Positions 44,814-54,185 of a stretch of 64,000 bases of DNA are shown one piece after another; positions within the stretch are counted from its first letter, which is position 1; every line of letters starts with the position of its first letter. This DNA comes from Thermomicrobium roseum DSM 5159. GTDB lineage: Bacteria > Chloroflexota > Chloroflexia > Thermomicrobiales > Thermomicrobiaceae. The stretch is taken from positions 682,001-746,000 of the forward strand of contig NC_011961.1 in the NCBI RefSeq assembly GCF_000021685.1, given 5' to 3'. The position numbers were made by a program, and so were the translations under genes. Under the pieces are notes generated by a model. The model made no database searches, had not been told where the DNA came from, and saw only the letters and a program-made list of their open reading frames with translations.

Positions 44814-45688
44814 ACCAGACCAGGAAGTGCCGCCGGACGTTCGAGGAAGACGGCGATCACGCGACCGAGTGCCCGCGGTCGCTCTTCGGGGAGAAAGTGA
44901 CTCGCCTGCTGGAAGCTGAGGAAGCGAGCTCCAGGGATAGCACTGGCCAGTTCGCGCGCTTCGTCCACGCCGAATTGGGGATCGCGCGCCCCCCAGGCCA
45001 ACAGAAGCGGGAGTCCGCCCCTCCCACGCTCGACGAGCGTTGCCCGCCAACGTGCCAGGTCGTCAGCCGAGAACGGGGGCACCCGCATCGAGCGGATGAG
45101 CGTCCGGCGGTATCCCAACTCGAACGGTTCCCAGTACCTAGCCAACATCGCGCGATCCAGCACGCTCTGATCGTTCAGATACCGACGCAGCGCGGCTGCC
45201 AGCATCCACGGTCGGGCCAACGCCAGGGCGATCTCCCCGAGCACCGGTATCCGCAAGAGTTGCAAGGGCGAGAGGCTCCCACCCCGCCACCGCTCGATTC
45301 GGAAGCTCGTGTTGGTCACCACCAGATGGGTGACCCGATCCGGCCACCGCTCGACCAGCGCTGCGGCGACGAGCACGCCAAAGTCATGGCCAACCAGAGC
45401 ACAGCGCTCCACCCGCAAGCGATCCAGCAAGGCACTCAGACGCTCCGCCAGTTGCGCCACCGTCTCGGCACCATGCCGCGGCTTGTCCGAGCGACCGAAC
45501 CCGAGAAGATCCGGGGCGATGACACGCCGCTCTCGTGCCAGCACCGGCAGGACCTTGCGCCACAAAAAGCTCGAAGTCGGGATGCCGTGCAGGAGCACGA
45601 CCGGCTCTCCCTCACCGCTCTCGCGGAAGAACCAGCGCCATCCCTCCACATAAACGAAAGCTCCGTCGGCCGTCCGCACTTCAGCCAT
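44810..45688 (-). CDS. Alpha/beta hydrolase (haloalkane dehalogenase/epoxide hydrolase-like)
   Basis: A 292-residue cytoplasmic hydrolase. VVLLHGIPTSSFLWRKVLPVLA gives the oxyanion-hole HG motif at about residues 34-35. The nucleophile elbow is GHDFG with Asp at about 102, so it belongs to the Asp-nucleophile branch (haloalkane dehalogenases, fluoroacetate dehalogenases, epoxide hydrolases) rather than Ser esterases. GARFLSFQQASHFLPEERP supplies the catalytic His near 265. The cap domain (about 130-215) is helical. ATG 45688 with GAGGAACAACGG is preferred. The substrate cannot be told. It converges on the EAL-HDOD pair with overlapping stops. Confidence 0.88.
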   Translation of the reverse strand: MAEVRTADGAFVYVEGWRWFFRESGEGEPVVLLHGIPTSSFLWRKVLPVLARERRVIAPDLLGFGRSDKPRHGAETVAQLAERLSALLDRLRVERCALVGHDFGVLVAAALVERWPDRVTHLVVTNTSFRIERWRGGSLSPLQLLRIPVLGEIALALARPWMLAAALRRYLNDQSVLDRAMLARYWEPFELGYRRTLIRSMRVPPFSADDLARWRATLVERGRGGLPLLLAWGARDPQFGVDEARELASAIPGARFLSFQQASHFLPEERPRALGRVIAVFLERPAALPGLV

Positions 45689-45831
45689 CCGTTGTTCCTC
45701 ACCCGGTGCACCCCGTCTTCGGTCGACTTCACTCGACCAGGCCGCCATCCGCGCCGCGCGAGCCCGTGAAACGACGCCAGCGCCCTCCATCGCCCCAGCG
45801 ATAGAGTAGCATCGTCCTGGGGAGGCACGCG

Positions 45832-46314
45832 ATGGTGAGCCCGGAACAGTTCCGCGACGTCATGGCCAGGCACGCTGCCGGTGTCACCGTGGTGACCACC
45901 GCCGGGCCGACCGGCTATCACGGCGTGACCGTGACCGCCTTCTGCCCGCTCTCGCTCGATCCCCCGCTCGTCCTCGTCTGCATCGACCGCCAGCAGCAGA
46001 GTCATCGGCTACTCGAGACGGCCGCCGGCTGGGTCGTCAATCTCCTCTCCCGCGATCAGGAGTTCTTGGCTGAGCAGTTCGCCGGACGTGCCCCTCTGGC
46101 CGATTCGCGCTTCTCCCGCCTGCCCCATCACCTGGGCCCTCTAGGAATCCCCCGTCTGGACGGCTGCCTCGCCTGGATCGACTGCCGACCCTGGGCTCGC
46201 TACGAGGGGGGTGACCATTCCATCTTCGTGGGCCAGGTCGTCGCGCTCGATCTCGGTCCAGCGAACGACCCTCTCATTTATTTCGAGCGCCAGTACTATG
46301 AGCTCGCCTGGTAG
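45832..46314 (+). CDS. Flavin reductase-like FMN-binding protein
   Basis: A 160-residue split-barrel flavin reductase. It opens FRDVMARHAAGVTVVTTAGPTGYHGVTVTAFCPLSLDPPLVLVCID, the standard FMN-binding pattern, with the GVTVTAF site at about residues 31-37. LLETAAGWVVNLLS and a C-terminal GDHSIFVGQVVALDLG follow, as in HpaC and related NAD(P)H:flavin oxidoreductases. It probably supplies reduced flavin to a two-component monooxygenase, but no monooxygenase gene is adjacent. GGGGAGG precedes ATG 45832. It may be divergently transcribed from the hydrolase. Confidence 0.9.
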   Translation: MVSPEQFRDVMARHAAGVTVVTTAGPTGYHGVTVTAFCPLSLDPPLVLVCIDRQQQSHRLLETAAGWVVNLLSRDQEFLAEQFAGRAPLADSRFSRLPHHLGPLGIPRLDGCLAWIDCRPWARYEGGDHSIFVGQVVALDLGPANDPLIYFERQYYELAW

Positions 46315-46485
46315 ATCCAACTCCCCTCGATCCCTTGTCTTCCTGATCCGCCGGGGGCCGATCCGAGACACCAGCGCGGCGCGAACCAGCATGCACTCCG
46401 CGGCGATCCACCTCCCGAGAACGAGACTGCACCGATCCCACGAGTACACTATGAAAAGAGGCCTGGTTTGCCTCGGGAGCGAACG

Positions 46486-47130
46486 ATGCACGAGCCGACC
46501 AGCAGCGAACCGATCGCGCCGACCGACGTGTCGAGCGACCGCCGGGCACAACGACCCCTCTGGCACCTCCTCGCGCTCAATATCGCCCTGCTCGCTGTCC
46601 TGGTCAGTGCGGTCTGGCTTGCCCTCTGGTTCCTGCGCCAGAGCGAGGTTCCTCGTCCTGCTCCGTCCGCTGGCGACTTCCTCGCCGCTCAGGCCTTGAC
46701 CATCGGGACGGTCGCGCCGGAGTTCACGCTTCCCCAACTCGATGGCGGCCAGATCAGTCTCAGTCAGTTCCGCGGGCGACCGGTTCTGGTCAACTTTTGG
46801 GCTTCCTGGTGCGCACCATGCCGATCCGAGATGCCAGCTCTGCAGCAGGTGGCCGCGCAGTACGCCGGGAGCGGCCTCGTCGTCATCGGCATCAACCAGC
46901 TGGAAGATGTGCCCACGGTGCGGGGGTTCGTCCGAGAATTCGGCCTCACCTTCCCGATCGCACTCGACCGCGACGGGGTCACCAGTCGCGCCTGGCGGGT
47001 CTACGGCATTCCGCAGACGTATCTCGTCGGTCCGGATGGGACGATCCGCAAAGCCTGGGTCGGTCCCGTCACCGAGCAATCGGTGACACGCGCCCTCGAC
47101 GAAATGGGGATCCGACCCACTCCCAGCTGA
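46486..47130 (+). CDS. TlpA/ResA-like membrane-anchored thioredoxin
   Basis: A 214-residue protein with an N-terminal transmembrane helix (LLALNIALLAVLVSAVWLALWFL, residues about 29-51) and an extracytoplasmic thioredoxin fold. The redox motif is WASWCAPCRSEMP, a CxxC, at about residues 104-116. The start of the fold reads GTVAPEFTLPQLDGGQISLSQFRGRPVLVNF. The cis-proline loop is near YGIPQTYLVGPDG. Such proteins reduce extracytoplasmic disulfides, for example in cytochrome c maturation, though no ccm/res genes are close. ATG 46486 has a CGGGAG site; the longer frame from 46468 is possible. Confidence 0.92.
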   Translation: MHEPTSSEPIAPTDVSSDRRAQRPLWHLLALNIALLAVLVSAVWLALWFLRQSEVPRPAPSAGDFLAAQALTIGTVAPEFTLPQLDGGQISLSQFRGRPVLVNFWASWCAPCRSEMPALQQVAAQYAGSGLVVIGINQLEDVPTVRGFVREFGLTFPIALDRDGVTSRAWRVYGIPQTYLVGPDGTIRKAWVGPVTEQSVTRALDEMGIRPTPS

Positions 47131-47145
47131 CCGGCGTCACCACGC

Positions 47146-48291
47146 TCACTGTGCCGCTTCGATCGACTCGCGCCGAAACCGCTCCAGGCGGAAGAGTGCC
47201 GCTGGCTGCGCTCCGGAATCGATCGCCAGTGCGGCGACGAGTTCGCCGATCGCGGGAGCGAACTTGAAACCATGCCCGGAACACGCGCTGCAGAGAACGA
47301 CCTGTGGCCGAAGGGGGTGCCGATCGATGAGAAAATGATGATCGGGTGTGACCGTGTAGAGGCAGGTGAGATACCACAGCACCGCTCCCCCAGCTTCGGG
47401 CCAGTACCGTTCCAGTGCGTGGCGCAGTTCGGCGATTTCCTCGCTCGTCGCCGTACGTCGGACCGTTTGCGGTGTGCAGACTTCTCCCGTATCGTGCCGG
47501 CCGAACTTCACCCCTTGTCCCGGCAGTTCCGGAAACGCGCTGTAGAGCCCTGTTTCGTCCTCCCAGAGGGCGAAGGGAAAACGATCCGCCGCGTAGCGTC
47601 CCCCGGCCCGGGGTGCGAAGTGCACGTGCAGGATACGCCACACCTCGAGTGGTAATCCGAGCTCTGGGACGAGCTGACTCAACCACGCTCCCGCCGCCAG
47701 CACCAACCGATCCGCCCGAAAGGTTCCAGCCGGCGTTTCCACGCGGACGCCGTCACCATCGACCGCCCAGGCGATCACTGGCGTCTCATGCCGGAGTTGT
47801 GCTCCCGCGGCCGTGGCGCGGTCGAGCATGGCTGCCACCGCTGCCTCCGGGTCGATCAACCCAGCCTCCGGCTCGAACACAGCCACCTGTTCGGGTGCTA
47901 ACCGCAACCCTGGAAAACGCGCCATCGCCTCGCTGGCCTCCAGCAGTTCATGCGCGAGTCCATGCGCACGAACGCTCGCCAGCACCCCGCTCACGAGCGA
48001 GCTGTCCGGTCGCCCCACGTAGAGCCCTCCCGTCATCCGGAGGAGCGACTGGCCGCTCTCGGCCTCCAGTTGCCGCCAGAGCGTCCACGCCCGCCGGACC
48101 AACGGGACGTACTCCGGCGACTCGTAGTAAGCTGTCCGGATGATCCGCGTCTTGCCGTGCGACGAACCGCGATCGTGCCCGCGGCGGAAGGCGTCCAGCC
48201 CGAGTACGCGGAAGCCACTGCGTGCAAGCGCCCACGCCGTCGCGGCGCCCATCGCGCCGAGACCGATCACGATCACCTCTGAGCTGCGCAT
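47146..48291 (-). CDS. Monomeric sarcosine oxidase/N-methyltryptophan oxidase-like FAD enzyme
   Basis: A 381-residue flavoprotein. The dinucleotide-binding site is VIVIGLGAMGAATAWALARSG (about residues 6-26). The block DRGSSHGKTRIIRTAYYESPEYVPLVRRAW is diagnostic of the monomeric sarcosine oxidase group. The covalent FAD-attachment region is TCLYTVTPDHHFLIDRHP, with Cys at about 316, and SGHGFKFAPAIGELVA follows. It oxidises N-methyl amino acids with O2, giving formaldehyde and peroxide; the exact substrate is open. The gene converges on the TlpA-like gene with 15 bases between stops. Confidence 0.93.
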   Translation of the reverse strand: MRSSEVIVIGLGAMGAATAWALARSGFRVLGLDAFRRGHDRGSSHGKTRIIRTAYYESPEYVPLVRRAWTLWRQLEAESGQSLLRMTGGLYVGRPDSSLVSGVLASVRAHGLAHELLEASEAMARFPGLRLAPEQVAVFEPEAGLIDPEAAVAAMLDRATAAGAQLRHETPVIAWAVDGDGVRVETPAGTFRADRLVLAAGAWLSQLVPELGLPLEVWRILHVHFAPRAGGRYAADRFPFALWEDETGLYSAFPELPGQGVKFGRHDTGEVCTPQTVRRTATSEEIAELRHALERYWPEAGGAVLWYLTCLYTVTPDHHFLIDRHPLRPQVVLCSACSGHGFKFAPAIGELVAALAIDSGAQPAALFRLERFRRESIEAAQ

Positions 48292-48469
48292 CGGCCCTCC
48301 TCGCGTTCGTTTCGACGCCCTTGCGCTCTCAGTGCTTTCACGACACGTCCTTTGCCCCGCGCGAGTCTTCTCTGCGGCCAGCCTGATCGCCTGGTGGGAT
48401 CGAACCGACGGCTGCGACAGGCTCGTGCGCGTCGCCCCGCTCGCGCCCTCCCTCCGCGCTGGATCGCTA

Positions 48470-49260
48470 GCGCGAGATGCTCACCGCGCCGCGAGAGGAC
48501 ACCCACCCCGAGAGGCCACTCCTGCCTCCCCGTATACCCGCTGCCCAAACACATCGGGAGCAGCGGCGGATCGAGAGCGGCACGAGCGCGTCGCTCGCGG
48601 AAACCTGACGAGGAGATCTTCGCAACCACGTGCGACTGTCCCGCAGCTGCACCTGGACCTCGACCAGTACCCAGACCCGCTCTCCGTCGAAATCGATCGC
48701 CGAGGCGATCTGACCCCGTTCGCCGTCGCGAGCGAGACTCCTCGCGATAGCCGGAACAGCGAACCCGTTCTGCTCCCCAGCCCGCACGAGCGCATCGGCG
48801 GCATCAGCCGCGACCATCCCACTCGCTGTCACCATCGGCCAGCCGACCTCGCTGCGCAATGACTGCCGCTCGCGCTCGGGCCGCTGAGCGGGTTCCCCCA
48901 GATGAGCCAGCTGCGCGTCGTCCTGCTCCATGCGCTGGTCGATCCGGTTCGCTCCTCCTGCCAGGCCATACGCTCGTCCTGGTAATCCACCTCGTGGAAC
49001 GTCGCAGCGAGCCGCTCCGCGGCAGCGAGGAGTCGCCTCAGGAAGTCTGGACGGCGCTCGCGCGAAGCCGCGAGCCAGCGCATCGCGCAGTCGAGCGGCA
49101 CCCCCTCGACGCGATCCAACCGGTCACCCTGCTGCGCGACGACCGCTGGCAACGCGAGCAATTCCTGCGCGAGAACATGACACCGCAGCTCCTCGCGGCG
49201 TTCCGGATGCTGGTCGATCCTCGACAGGAGCGCTCGCGGCTGCTCCCGACCGACCGTCAT
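48470..49260 (-). pseudogene. Coiled-coil PD-(D/E)XK-like protein, frameshifted
   Basis: ATG 49260 has a GGGGGACAGG site and begins TVGREQPRALLSRIDQHPERREELRCHVLAQELLALPAVVAQQGDRLDRVEG, the usual start of an abundant family with a coiled coil and a C-terminal nuclease-like fold. About 110 codons on, around 48930, the frame changes. MEQDDAQLAHL continues in a second frame through LVRAGEQNGFAVPAIARSLA and FDGERVWVLVEVQVQ, the place where the core E-V-x-K-like strand should be. Downstream, family-like fragments appear in yet another frame. At least two indels are implied. Assignment is from pattern, not alignment. Confidence 0.55.
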
Positions 49261-49383
49261 CGCCTGTCCCCCTCCTCGCTGGGGAGGTGATCCGTCCACC
49301 AGTCTACCAGCCGCTTTGCACCGACATCCGACTCGACCGCGGTACACTCGCTCGGCTGGCTTCCGAGCGCTCCGGCTCGCCCC

Positions 49384-49986
49384 TCACCAACGCTTGATCG
49401 TCCACTCCAGTCCCCGCTCGAACGGGATGGTGATCGTCAGGACATCGCTCCGCGAACGGACGAACTCTTGGTATGCGCGACAGTCGTGCGAGACGACATT
49501 GTCGGCCACGATCAGCCCACCCGGCACCACGCGGTCGAAGGCAGCCAGGAAGAGACGCCCATAGTCGTCCTTCTCCGCATCCAGGAAAAGGAAATCGATT
49601 CGCTCGTACTGCCGTACCAGTTCCGCAGCATCGCCCTCCAGGACGACTGCCACGTCTTGGAGACCAGCCGCCGCGAGGTTGGCATTGGCTGCCGCGACGC
49701 GCTCCGGACGGATCTCGCTCCCGATGACGCGTCCACCATAGGCCCGCGCAGCCAGTGCCAACCAGATCGTGGAATAACCGACCGCTGAACCTGCCTCGAA
49801 AATGAGCGGCGGCCGCAGGGCCAAGAGCACTCCGTACAAGAACGCTCCCGTCGCCGGCGTCAATGCGCGGATGCGCTGTTCCTGAGGGAGTCCGAGAGCA
49901 CGCTCGGCTGCATCCTGCTCCGCCAAGCGATCGAGAACACGCCGCGCACGCTCGTCCGCCAGTTCATGCTCGGCTCGGCTTGCCAT
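49384..49986 (-). CDS. SAM-dependent O-methyltransferase (COMT-like)
   Basis: A 200-residue class I methyltransferase. The SAM-binding region is LIFEAGSAVGYSTIWLALAA (EIGTxxGYS in most relatives), then GRVIGSEIRPERVAAANANLAAAG. The metal-binding motif is FLFLDAEKDDYGRLF, the catechol-O-methyltransferase hallmark, with LIVADNV next. It should methylate a small catechol-like or hydroxylated substrate, not identifiable here. ATG 49986 has GGAGGAGCAGG upstream, while the long frame to 50283 reads non-family sequence. It is divergent from the transporter starting at 50200. Confidence 0.9.
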   Translation of the reverse strand: MASRAEHELADERARRVLDRLAEQDAAERALGLPQEQRIRALTPATGAFLYGVLLALRPPLIFEAGSAVGYSTIWLALAARAYGGRVIGSEIRPERVAAANANLAAAGLQDVAVVLEGDAAELVRQYERIDFLFLDAEKDDYGRLFLAAFDRVVPGGLIVADNVVSHDCRAYQEFVRSRSDVLTITIPFERGLEWTIKRW

Positions 49987-50199
49987 CCTGCTCCTCCGTT
50001 CACGATCTCGCCTCGCGCGACCAGTGCAGGCCAGTCTAGCATCACGTCCCGGCACCGAGTCCGCCATCGTTCCGGCGTCCCCGCGCCAGCCGTGACCGAT
50101 GGCGAGCCAGGCACTCGGCGAGGCACCGCTCATCCTCGCCAGACTCGGCCCAATGGTCGGTCGCATGGTAGACTCATCGACCGCGTGTCGGGAGGGCCG

Positions 50200-51465
50200 A
50201 TGCAGGTCGTTCTCGGACTTGGTATCTTCGCAGCGACGCTCATCGGGATCTTCGCGCGGCCAGCTCGTCTGTCGGAGGCACACGCCGCACTCCTCGGCGC
50301 CCTGGCGATGCTGCTTACCGGGATCGTGTCACCCGAGACAGCAGCAGCCGCGCTCTACCACGAATGGAACGTTTACCTCTTCTTCCTGGGGCTCATGGTA
50401 ACCACCGCGCTGGCGGAGCGTGCCGGCGTGTTCACGATGCTGGCCCGAGCAGCAGCCATCTGGGCGAACGGTTCGAGCCGCAGGCTCTATCTGATGCTTT
50501 TTCTCATCGGAGCTCTGGTCACCGCGTTCCTCTCCAACGACGCGACCGCACTGCTGCTCACTCCGGTCGTCGCCACGCTGGTCATCCAGTTGCGCCTTTC
50601 ACCGGTGCCGTATCTGTTCGCGACGACGTTCATCGCTGACACGGCGTCGTTCCTGCTCCCGGTCAGTAATCCGATCAACGTGCTGCTCCTCGGCGAGCGG
50701 ATCGATCTCCCCACTTTCTTCCGCTTTCTCCTGGCCCCCGCTCTCTTTGCCATTCTCGCGAATTACATCATTTTCGCTTGGTGGTTCCGCCACGACCTTC
50801 GTATGGTGTACGATCCCGCTCGCCTTCCCGTGCTCGACTCCCGACGACAGCAGACTGCCCGCCTGACGCTGAGCGGGCTTGCCGTCCTGGCCCTGGTGGA
50901 AGTCACCGCGGCTTGGTATCACCTGCCGCTCGGTCCGGTAGCCGTCCTCGGCGCCTGCGCTCTCGCCCTGCTCGCCTGGCGCATCGGCCAGCTCGATTGG
51001 AAGAGCGTGGTCCGCAGTATTTCTTGGTCGTTGTTCGGTTTCCTCACGGGTATGGTCATCGTCGTGCGCGGATTGACCGAACTCGGACTCACCGAACGCT
51101 TCGGTACCTGGCTCCTGGCGCTCGGCGCGGGATCCACCTTGCGCGCCATCCTCGTCACGGCCTTCGGGACCGCGCTCGGTGCGAACCTGATCAACAATGT
51201 ACCGATGGCCCTGGTCATGCGCGCGGCGCTGGAGACCAGTGCCCCCGCCACGCTCCCCCAGGAGGCGCTGCGCTACGCTGCCCTGCTCGGAGCCGATCTC
51301 GGGCCGAACGTCACGACCGTGGGATCGCTGGCCACGATCCTTTGGGTCCTGCTCCTGCGTCGGTACGGGATCACGGTTTCAGTCCGCCAGTACATCCTGC
51401 TCGGGTTCCTCCTCGTCCCCCTTCTCCTGGCAGCCGGCTCGCTCGCTATCTGGCTCCAACTGTGA
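50200..51465 (+). CDS. ArsB/NhaD-superfamily membrane transporter
   Basis: A 421-residue protein with about 11 predicted helices. Two conserved reentrant loops are visible: FLSNDATALLLTPVVATLV (about residues 105-123) and ADTASFLLPVSNPINVLLL (about 146-164). A third in the second half is GTALGANLINNVPMALVMRAAL. This is the ion-transporter superfamily that includes arsenite efflux ArsB, NhaD and the divalent-anion symporters. The SND and SNP motifs favour ArsB or YbiR-like members. No arsR or arsC gene is near, so arsenic export is only a possibility. GGGAGGG precedes ATG 50200. Confidence 0.85.
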   Translation: MQVVLGLGIFAATLIGIFARPARLSEAHAALLGALAMLLTGIVSPETAAAALYHEWNVYLFFLGLMVTTALAERAGVFTMLARAAAIWANGSSRRLYLMLFLIGALVTAFLSNDATALLLTPVVATLVIQLRLSPVPYLFATTFIADTASFLLPVSNPINVLLLGERIDLPTFFRFLLAPALFAILANYIIFAWWFRHDLRMVYDPARLPVLDSRRQQTARLTLSGLAVLALVEVTAAWYHLPLGPVAVLGACALALLAWRIGQLDWKSVVRSISWSLFGFLTGMVIVVRGLTELGLTERFGTWLLALGAGSTLRAILVTAFGTALGANLINNVPMALVMRAALETSAPATLPQEALRYAALLGADLGPNVTTVGSLATILWVLLLRRYGITVSVRQYILLGFLLVPLLLAAGSLAIWLQL

Positions 51466-51469
51466 CGGC

Positions 51470-52729
51470 TCACGGACGCCAGATCAGACACGGCACCAGT
51501 TGCTCGACCGCTTCCAGCCCGGCATGTGCCCCGAGAAAGACGCGACTTGATGCCCCAGGTGGATCCCACGGGAAACCCGCTCCCTCGACTGCGATCAGGA
51601 CCAGTTCACCCACCCGATGCAGCGCTTCCGGATGGTACGGCAGGGGACCGAACAGCCCCTGCGCGAAGAGCTCGTCTCGACTGGACACCCATCCGTCCTC
51701 GCCCGCCAGCGCTGTCAGGCGCGCCTGTACGGACTCTTCTGCGCCGGTCACCGGGTGCAGATAGACGGCGCGACGCTCGCCAGCCGGCGGGACCCGCAGT
51801 TCGGCCAGCAGTGCGGGATCGGTGAGCGGTCGTTGCCGCGCTGGATCCAGGGAGACCATCCCGTGATCGGCGGTGATGACGACGAGCAGGTTACGCCGCG
51901 GGAGTCGAGCCAGGAGCTCGTCGGCCAGCAAGCGATCGAACTGCCGGAACTCGATACGCCAGGCCGCTGATTCCGGCCCCACGAAGTGGCCCAGCGTGTC
52001 CAGCGTATCCCAATAGGCCGTCACCAACTGGCGACCCGGCCGGACGAGCGCAGCGTGAACCTGCGCCACGAACTCGCCGGGTGTCCGATATCCGCGGAAT
52101 TCGGCACCAGCCGCCTGCATCTTGGTCAGGGGCGTGTCGCGAAACGCCTCCGGGCTCACCACCGTCGCGTGGATGCCGGCTCGCGCGGCTCGCTCGGCGA
52201 TCGTCGGAACAGGCAGGAACGAGCGTGGTTCCAGCCCCAGGCTCGCGTAGCTGGGAAATCGCCCGAGCGGCGACCAGAGCAGGAGATTGGAGAGCATGCC
52301 GAACTCGCGCAGAAAGACCGTGAAGCCGAGCAAGCCATGCTGACTCGGCGGGTAACCGGTCGCCAGCGTCGTCAACGCCGCGACAGTCGTCGAGGGGAAG
52401 ACCGAGGTGAGCGGGAAGAGTATGCCCTCACGCGCCAATCTGGCCAGCCCGGGCGTCTCTCCCTCCGCCAGCGCGCGCTGCAGCCGTTCGTAACCCAGTC
52501 CATCGATGATCACGAGCAGAACAGCCTCGATCCCATCGGCCAACTCGCTCGGCCAGATCGCTGGAGAAACCGGCTGCCCCTCCAGCTCGCCCCCCAGGCT
52601 GGCCAGGATCGACCATGGCAGGTTGACGAGGCCGAACCCGTCGTAACTGGGCCGAACCCAGTGTGGTCGCTCCGCTGAAAAGCGCGTTGCCTCGCGCACC
52701 AACCCCTCAGCGTTCCCCTGCTCGTCCAT
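51470..52729 (-). CDS. Alkaline phosphatase-superfamily phosphodiesterase (NPP-like)
   Basis: A 420-residue enzyme. The first metal site is LLVIIDGLGYERL, followed by the nucleophile in FPSTTVAALTTLATG (Thr). Second-site ligands are YWDTLDTLGHFVGP and VVITADHGMVS. This matches nucleotide pyrophosphatase/phosphodiesterases and related type I phosphodiesterases. No clear signal peptide precedes MDEQGNAEG, so it may be cytoplasmic. Its substrate is unknown. ATG 52729 with GGAGCG is preferred to the long frame from 53029. It is convergent with the transporter, with 4 bases between stops. Confidence 0.88.
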   Translation of the reverse strand: MDEQGNAEGLVREATRFSAERPHWVRPSYDGFGLVNLPWSILASLGGELEGQPVSPAIWPSELADGIEAVLLVIIDGLGYERLQRALAEGETPGLARLAREGILFPLTSVFPSTTVAALTTLATGYPPSQHGLLGFTVFLREFGMLSNLLLWSPLGRFPSYASLGLEPRSFLPVPTIAERAARAGIHATVVSPEAFRDTPLTKMQAAGAEFRGYRTPGEFVAQVHAALVRPGRQLVTAYWDTLDTLGHFVGPESAAWRIEFRQFDRLLADELLARLPRRNLLVVITADHGMVSLDPARQRPLTDPALLAELRVPPAGERRAVYLHPVTGAEESVQARLTALAGEDGWVSSRDELFAQGLFGPLPYHPEALHRVGELVLIAVEGAGFPWDPPGASSRVFLGAHAGLEAVEQLVPCLIWRP

Positions 52730-53206
52730 CGCTCCAACCCCCTTCACCGACCGTCTCCGCTCTGCCACGCACGATCGCTTCTCCTGGTGAGGAGCAGCAT
52801 CCAGTCCGCACTGCGCCGGTTGGTCGCTGCGCGCCTCCATCGTGACGGCAAACGGTGCCCGGGTCATCGGACAGCCGGTGCGCGTCACACCCGCATCGAC
52901 CTCGACTCCATTCCGGATCTCTCGCGGCGAACCGCAACGCCGTCCTGCCGGAGAACCGAGTGAGCCAACGTGCCGACCACGAGGATACGCAAAAACGGAT
53001 ATCCACTCGTGAGCCGCGCATTTCCTCATCGACAGTTCGTCGGTGCCAGTTCCCGATCCGCCCGAGCAGTTCGGTCCTCAGTTACGTCCGCACCGCTCGC
53101 TTCGAGAAGCCGCGGGAGTTCGGCGCTCTCCTCTTGACGAACCACTCGTTGGCTCTCACAATCATCGAGAAGTGAAACGTGGCAGGACACGATCGTGTGG
53201 AGCACG
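52730..53206. other. Divergent intergenic region upstream of the ureohydrolase
   Basis: About 475 bases between divergent starts. It contains the promoter listed at 53134-53162. No RNA gene or further coding segment was recognised. Confidence 0.45.
53134..53162 (+). promoter_or_regulatory. Probable promoter of the ureohydrolase gene
   Basis: TTGACG at 53134-53139 and CACAAT at 53157-53162, 17 bases apart, lie 45 bases before ATG 53207. The -35 element is near consensus and the -10 element is moderate. Confidence 0.5.
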
Positions 53207-54169
53207 ATGCACGGCGAGGACACGAGCGATCACCCCTCGATGACCGAACCTGCGCCATCGACTTTTGTCGGACTTCCCCGCCTCGACGAGTTGCCTCGTC
53301 CCCCTCATGTGACGTTCCTCGGTGTTCCCTATGGACGCCCTTACCGAGGGCTGGGGCCTGAGCTTCCGTCAGCGACTGCACCAGCCGCGCTCCGCGCTGC
53401 TTCGCTCGCCTTCCAGCCGTATTACCGGAACGTGGACGTCGATTTTGGTGGCGACCTCTTCGCGGGACGGGAGGTCCTGCTCGCTGATGCGGGCGATGTC
53501 CGGCTCGTTCCAGGGGACCACACCGGTAATCTGGAGCGGATCACCACGGTCGTCCGCACACTGCTCCGTGCTGGCACCGTACCCATCGTGCTCGGCGGTG
53601 ACCATGCGGTGACCGTTCCGGTCTTGCAGGCCTACGCCGAGCATACAGGGCTCTGTATTGTCCAGATCGACGCGCACCTCGACTGGCGCGACGAGGTCGA
53701 TGGCATCCGCGAGGGATTCTCGAGTCCGATGCGACGGGCCAGCGAACTGTCCTCGGTGCACGCGATGATCCAGATCGGGCTACGCGGGGCCGGCAGTGGA
53801 CGAGAGGGAGAGTTCGCTGCTGCTCGTACCTGGGGAAGCGTCTTGGTTCCGGCCCGCACCGTGCACCGAGAGGGGATCGAGTGGGTACTCGACCGGTTGC
53901 CGCAGGCATCCGCGTACTACGTCACGCTTGACGCGGACGGCATCGATCCGGGTATCATGCCAGGGGTCAATGCGCCAGCCCCCGGTGGTCTGACGTACTG
54001 GCAGGTCTTCGACCTCTTGTGTGGCATTGCACACCGTGGCCAGATCGTCGGCTTCGACCTCACCGAACTGGCACCGGCCCGCGACCCGAGCGGTGTGACC
54101 ATGGCTCATGCCGTGCGCATCCTTCTGGTCCTCATCGGTGCGCTGGCGCACGCCGGCCAGTTCGGATGA
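53207..54169 (+). CDS. Agmatinase/arginase-family ureohydrolase
   Basis: A 320-residue binuclear manganese hydrolase. Metal-ligand motifs are GGDHAVT (residues about 130-136), DAHLDWRD (155-162) and DADGIDPGIMPGVNAPAPGG (from 242). The start FLGVPYGRPYRGLG is the agmatinase-type substrate loop. It hydrolyses a guanidino compound such as agmatine to release urea; the exact substrate is uncertain. ATG 53207 has TGGAGC a few bases upstream. An upstream GTG at 53195 and a downstream ATG at 53240 are alternatives. A small membrane-protein gene follows after 16 bases. Confidence 0.92.
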   Translation: MHGEDTSDHPSMTEPAPSTFVGLPRLDELPRPPHVTFLGVPYGRPYRGLGPELPSATAPAALRAASLAFQPYYRNVDVDFGGDLFAGREVLLADAGDVRLVPGDHTGNLERITTVVRTLLRAGTVPIVLGGDHAVTVPVLQAYAEHTGLCIVQIDAHLDWRDEVDGIREGFSSPMRRASELSSVHAMIQIGLRGAGSGREGEFAAARTWGSVLVPARTVHREGIEWVLDRLPQASAYYVTLDADGIDPGIMPGVNAPAPGGLTYWQVFDLLCGIAHRGQIVGFDLTELAPARDPSGVTMAHAVRILLVLIGALAHAGQFG

Positions 54170-54185
54170 TGCAAAGGAGTATCAG

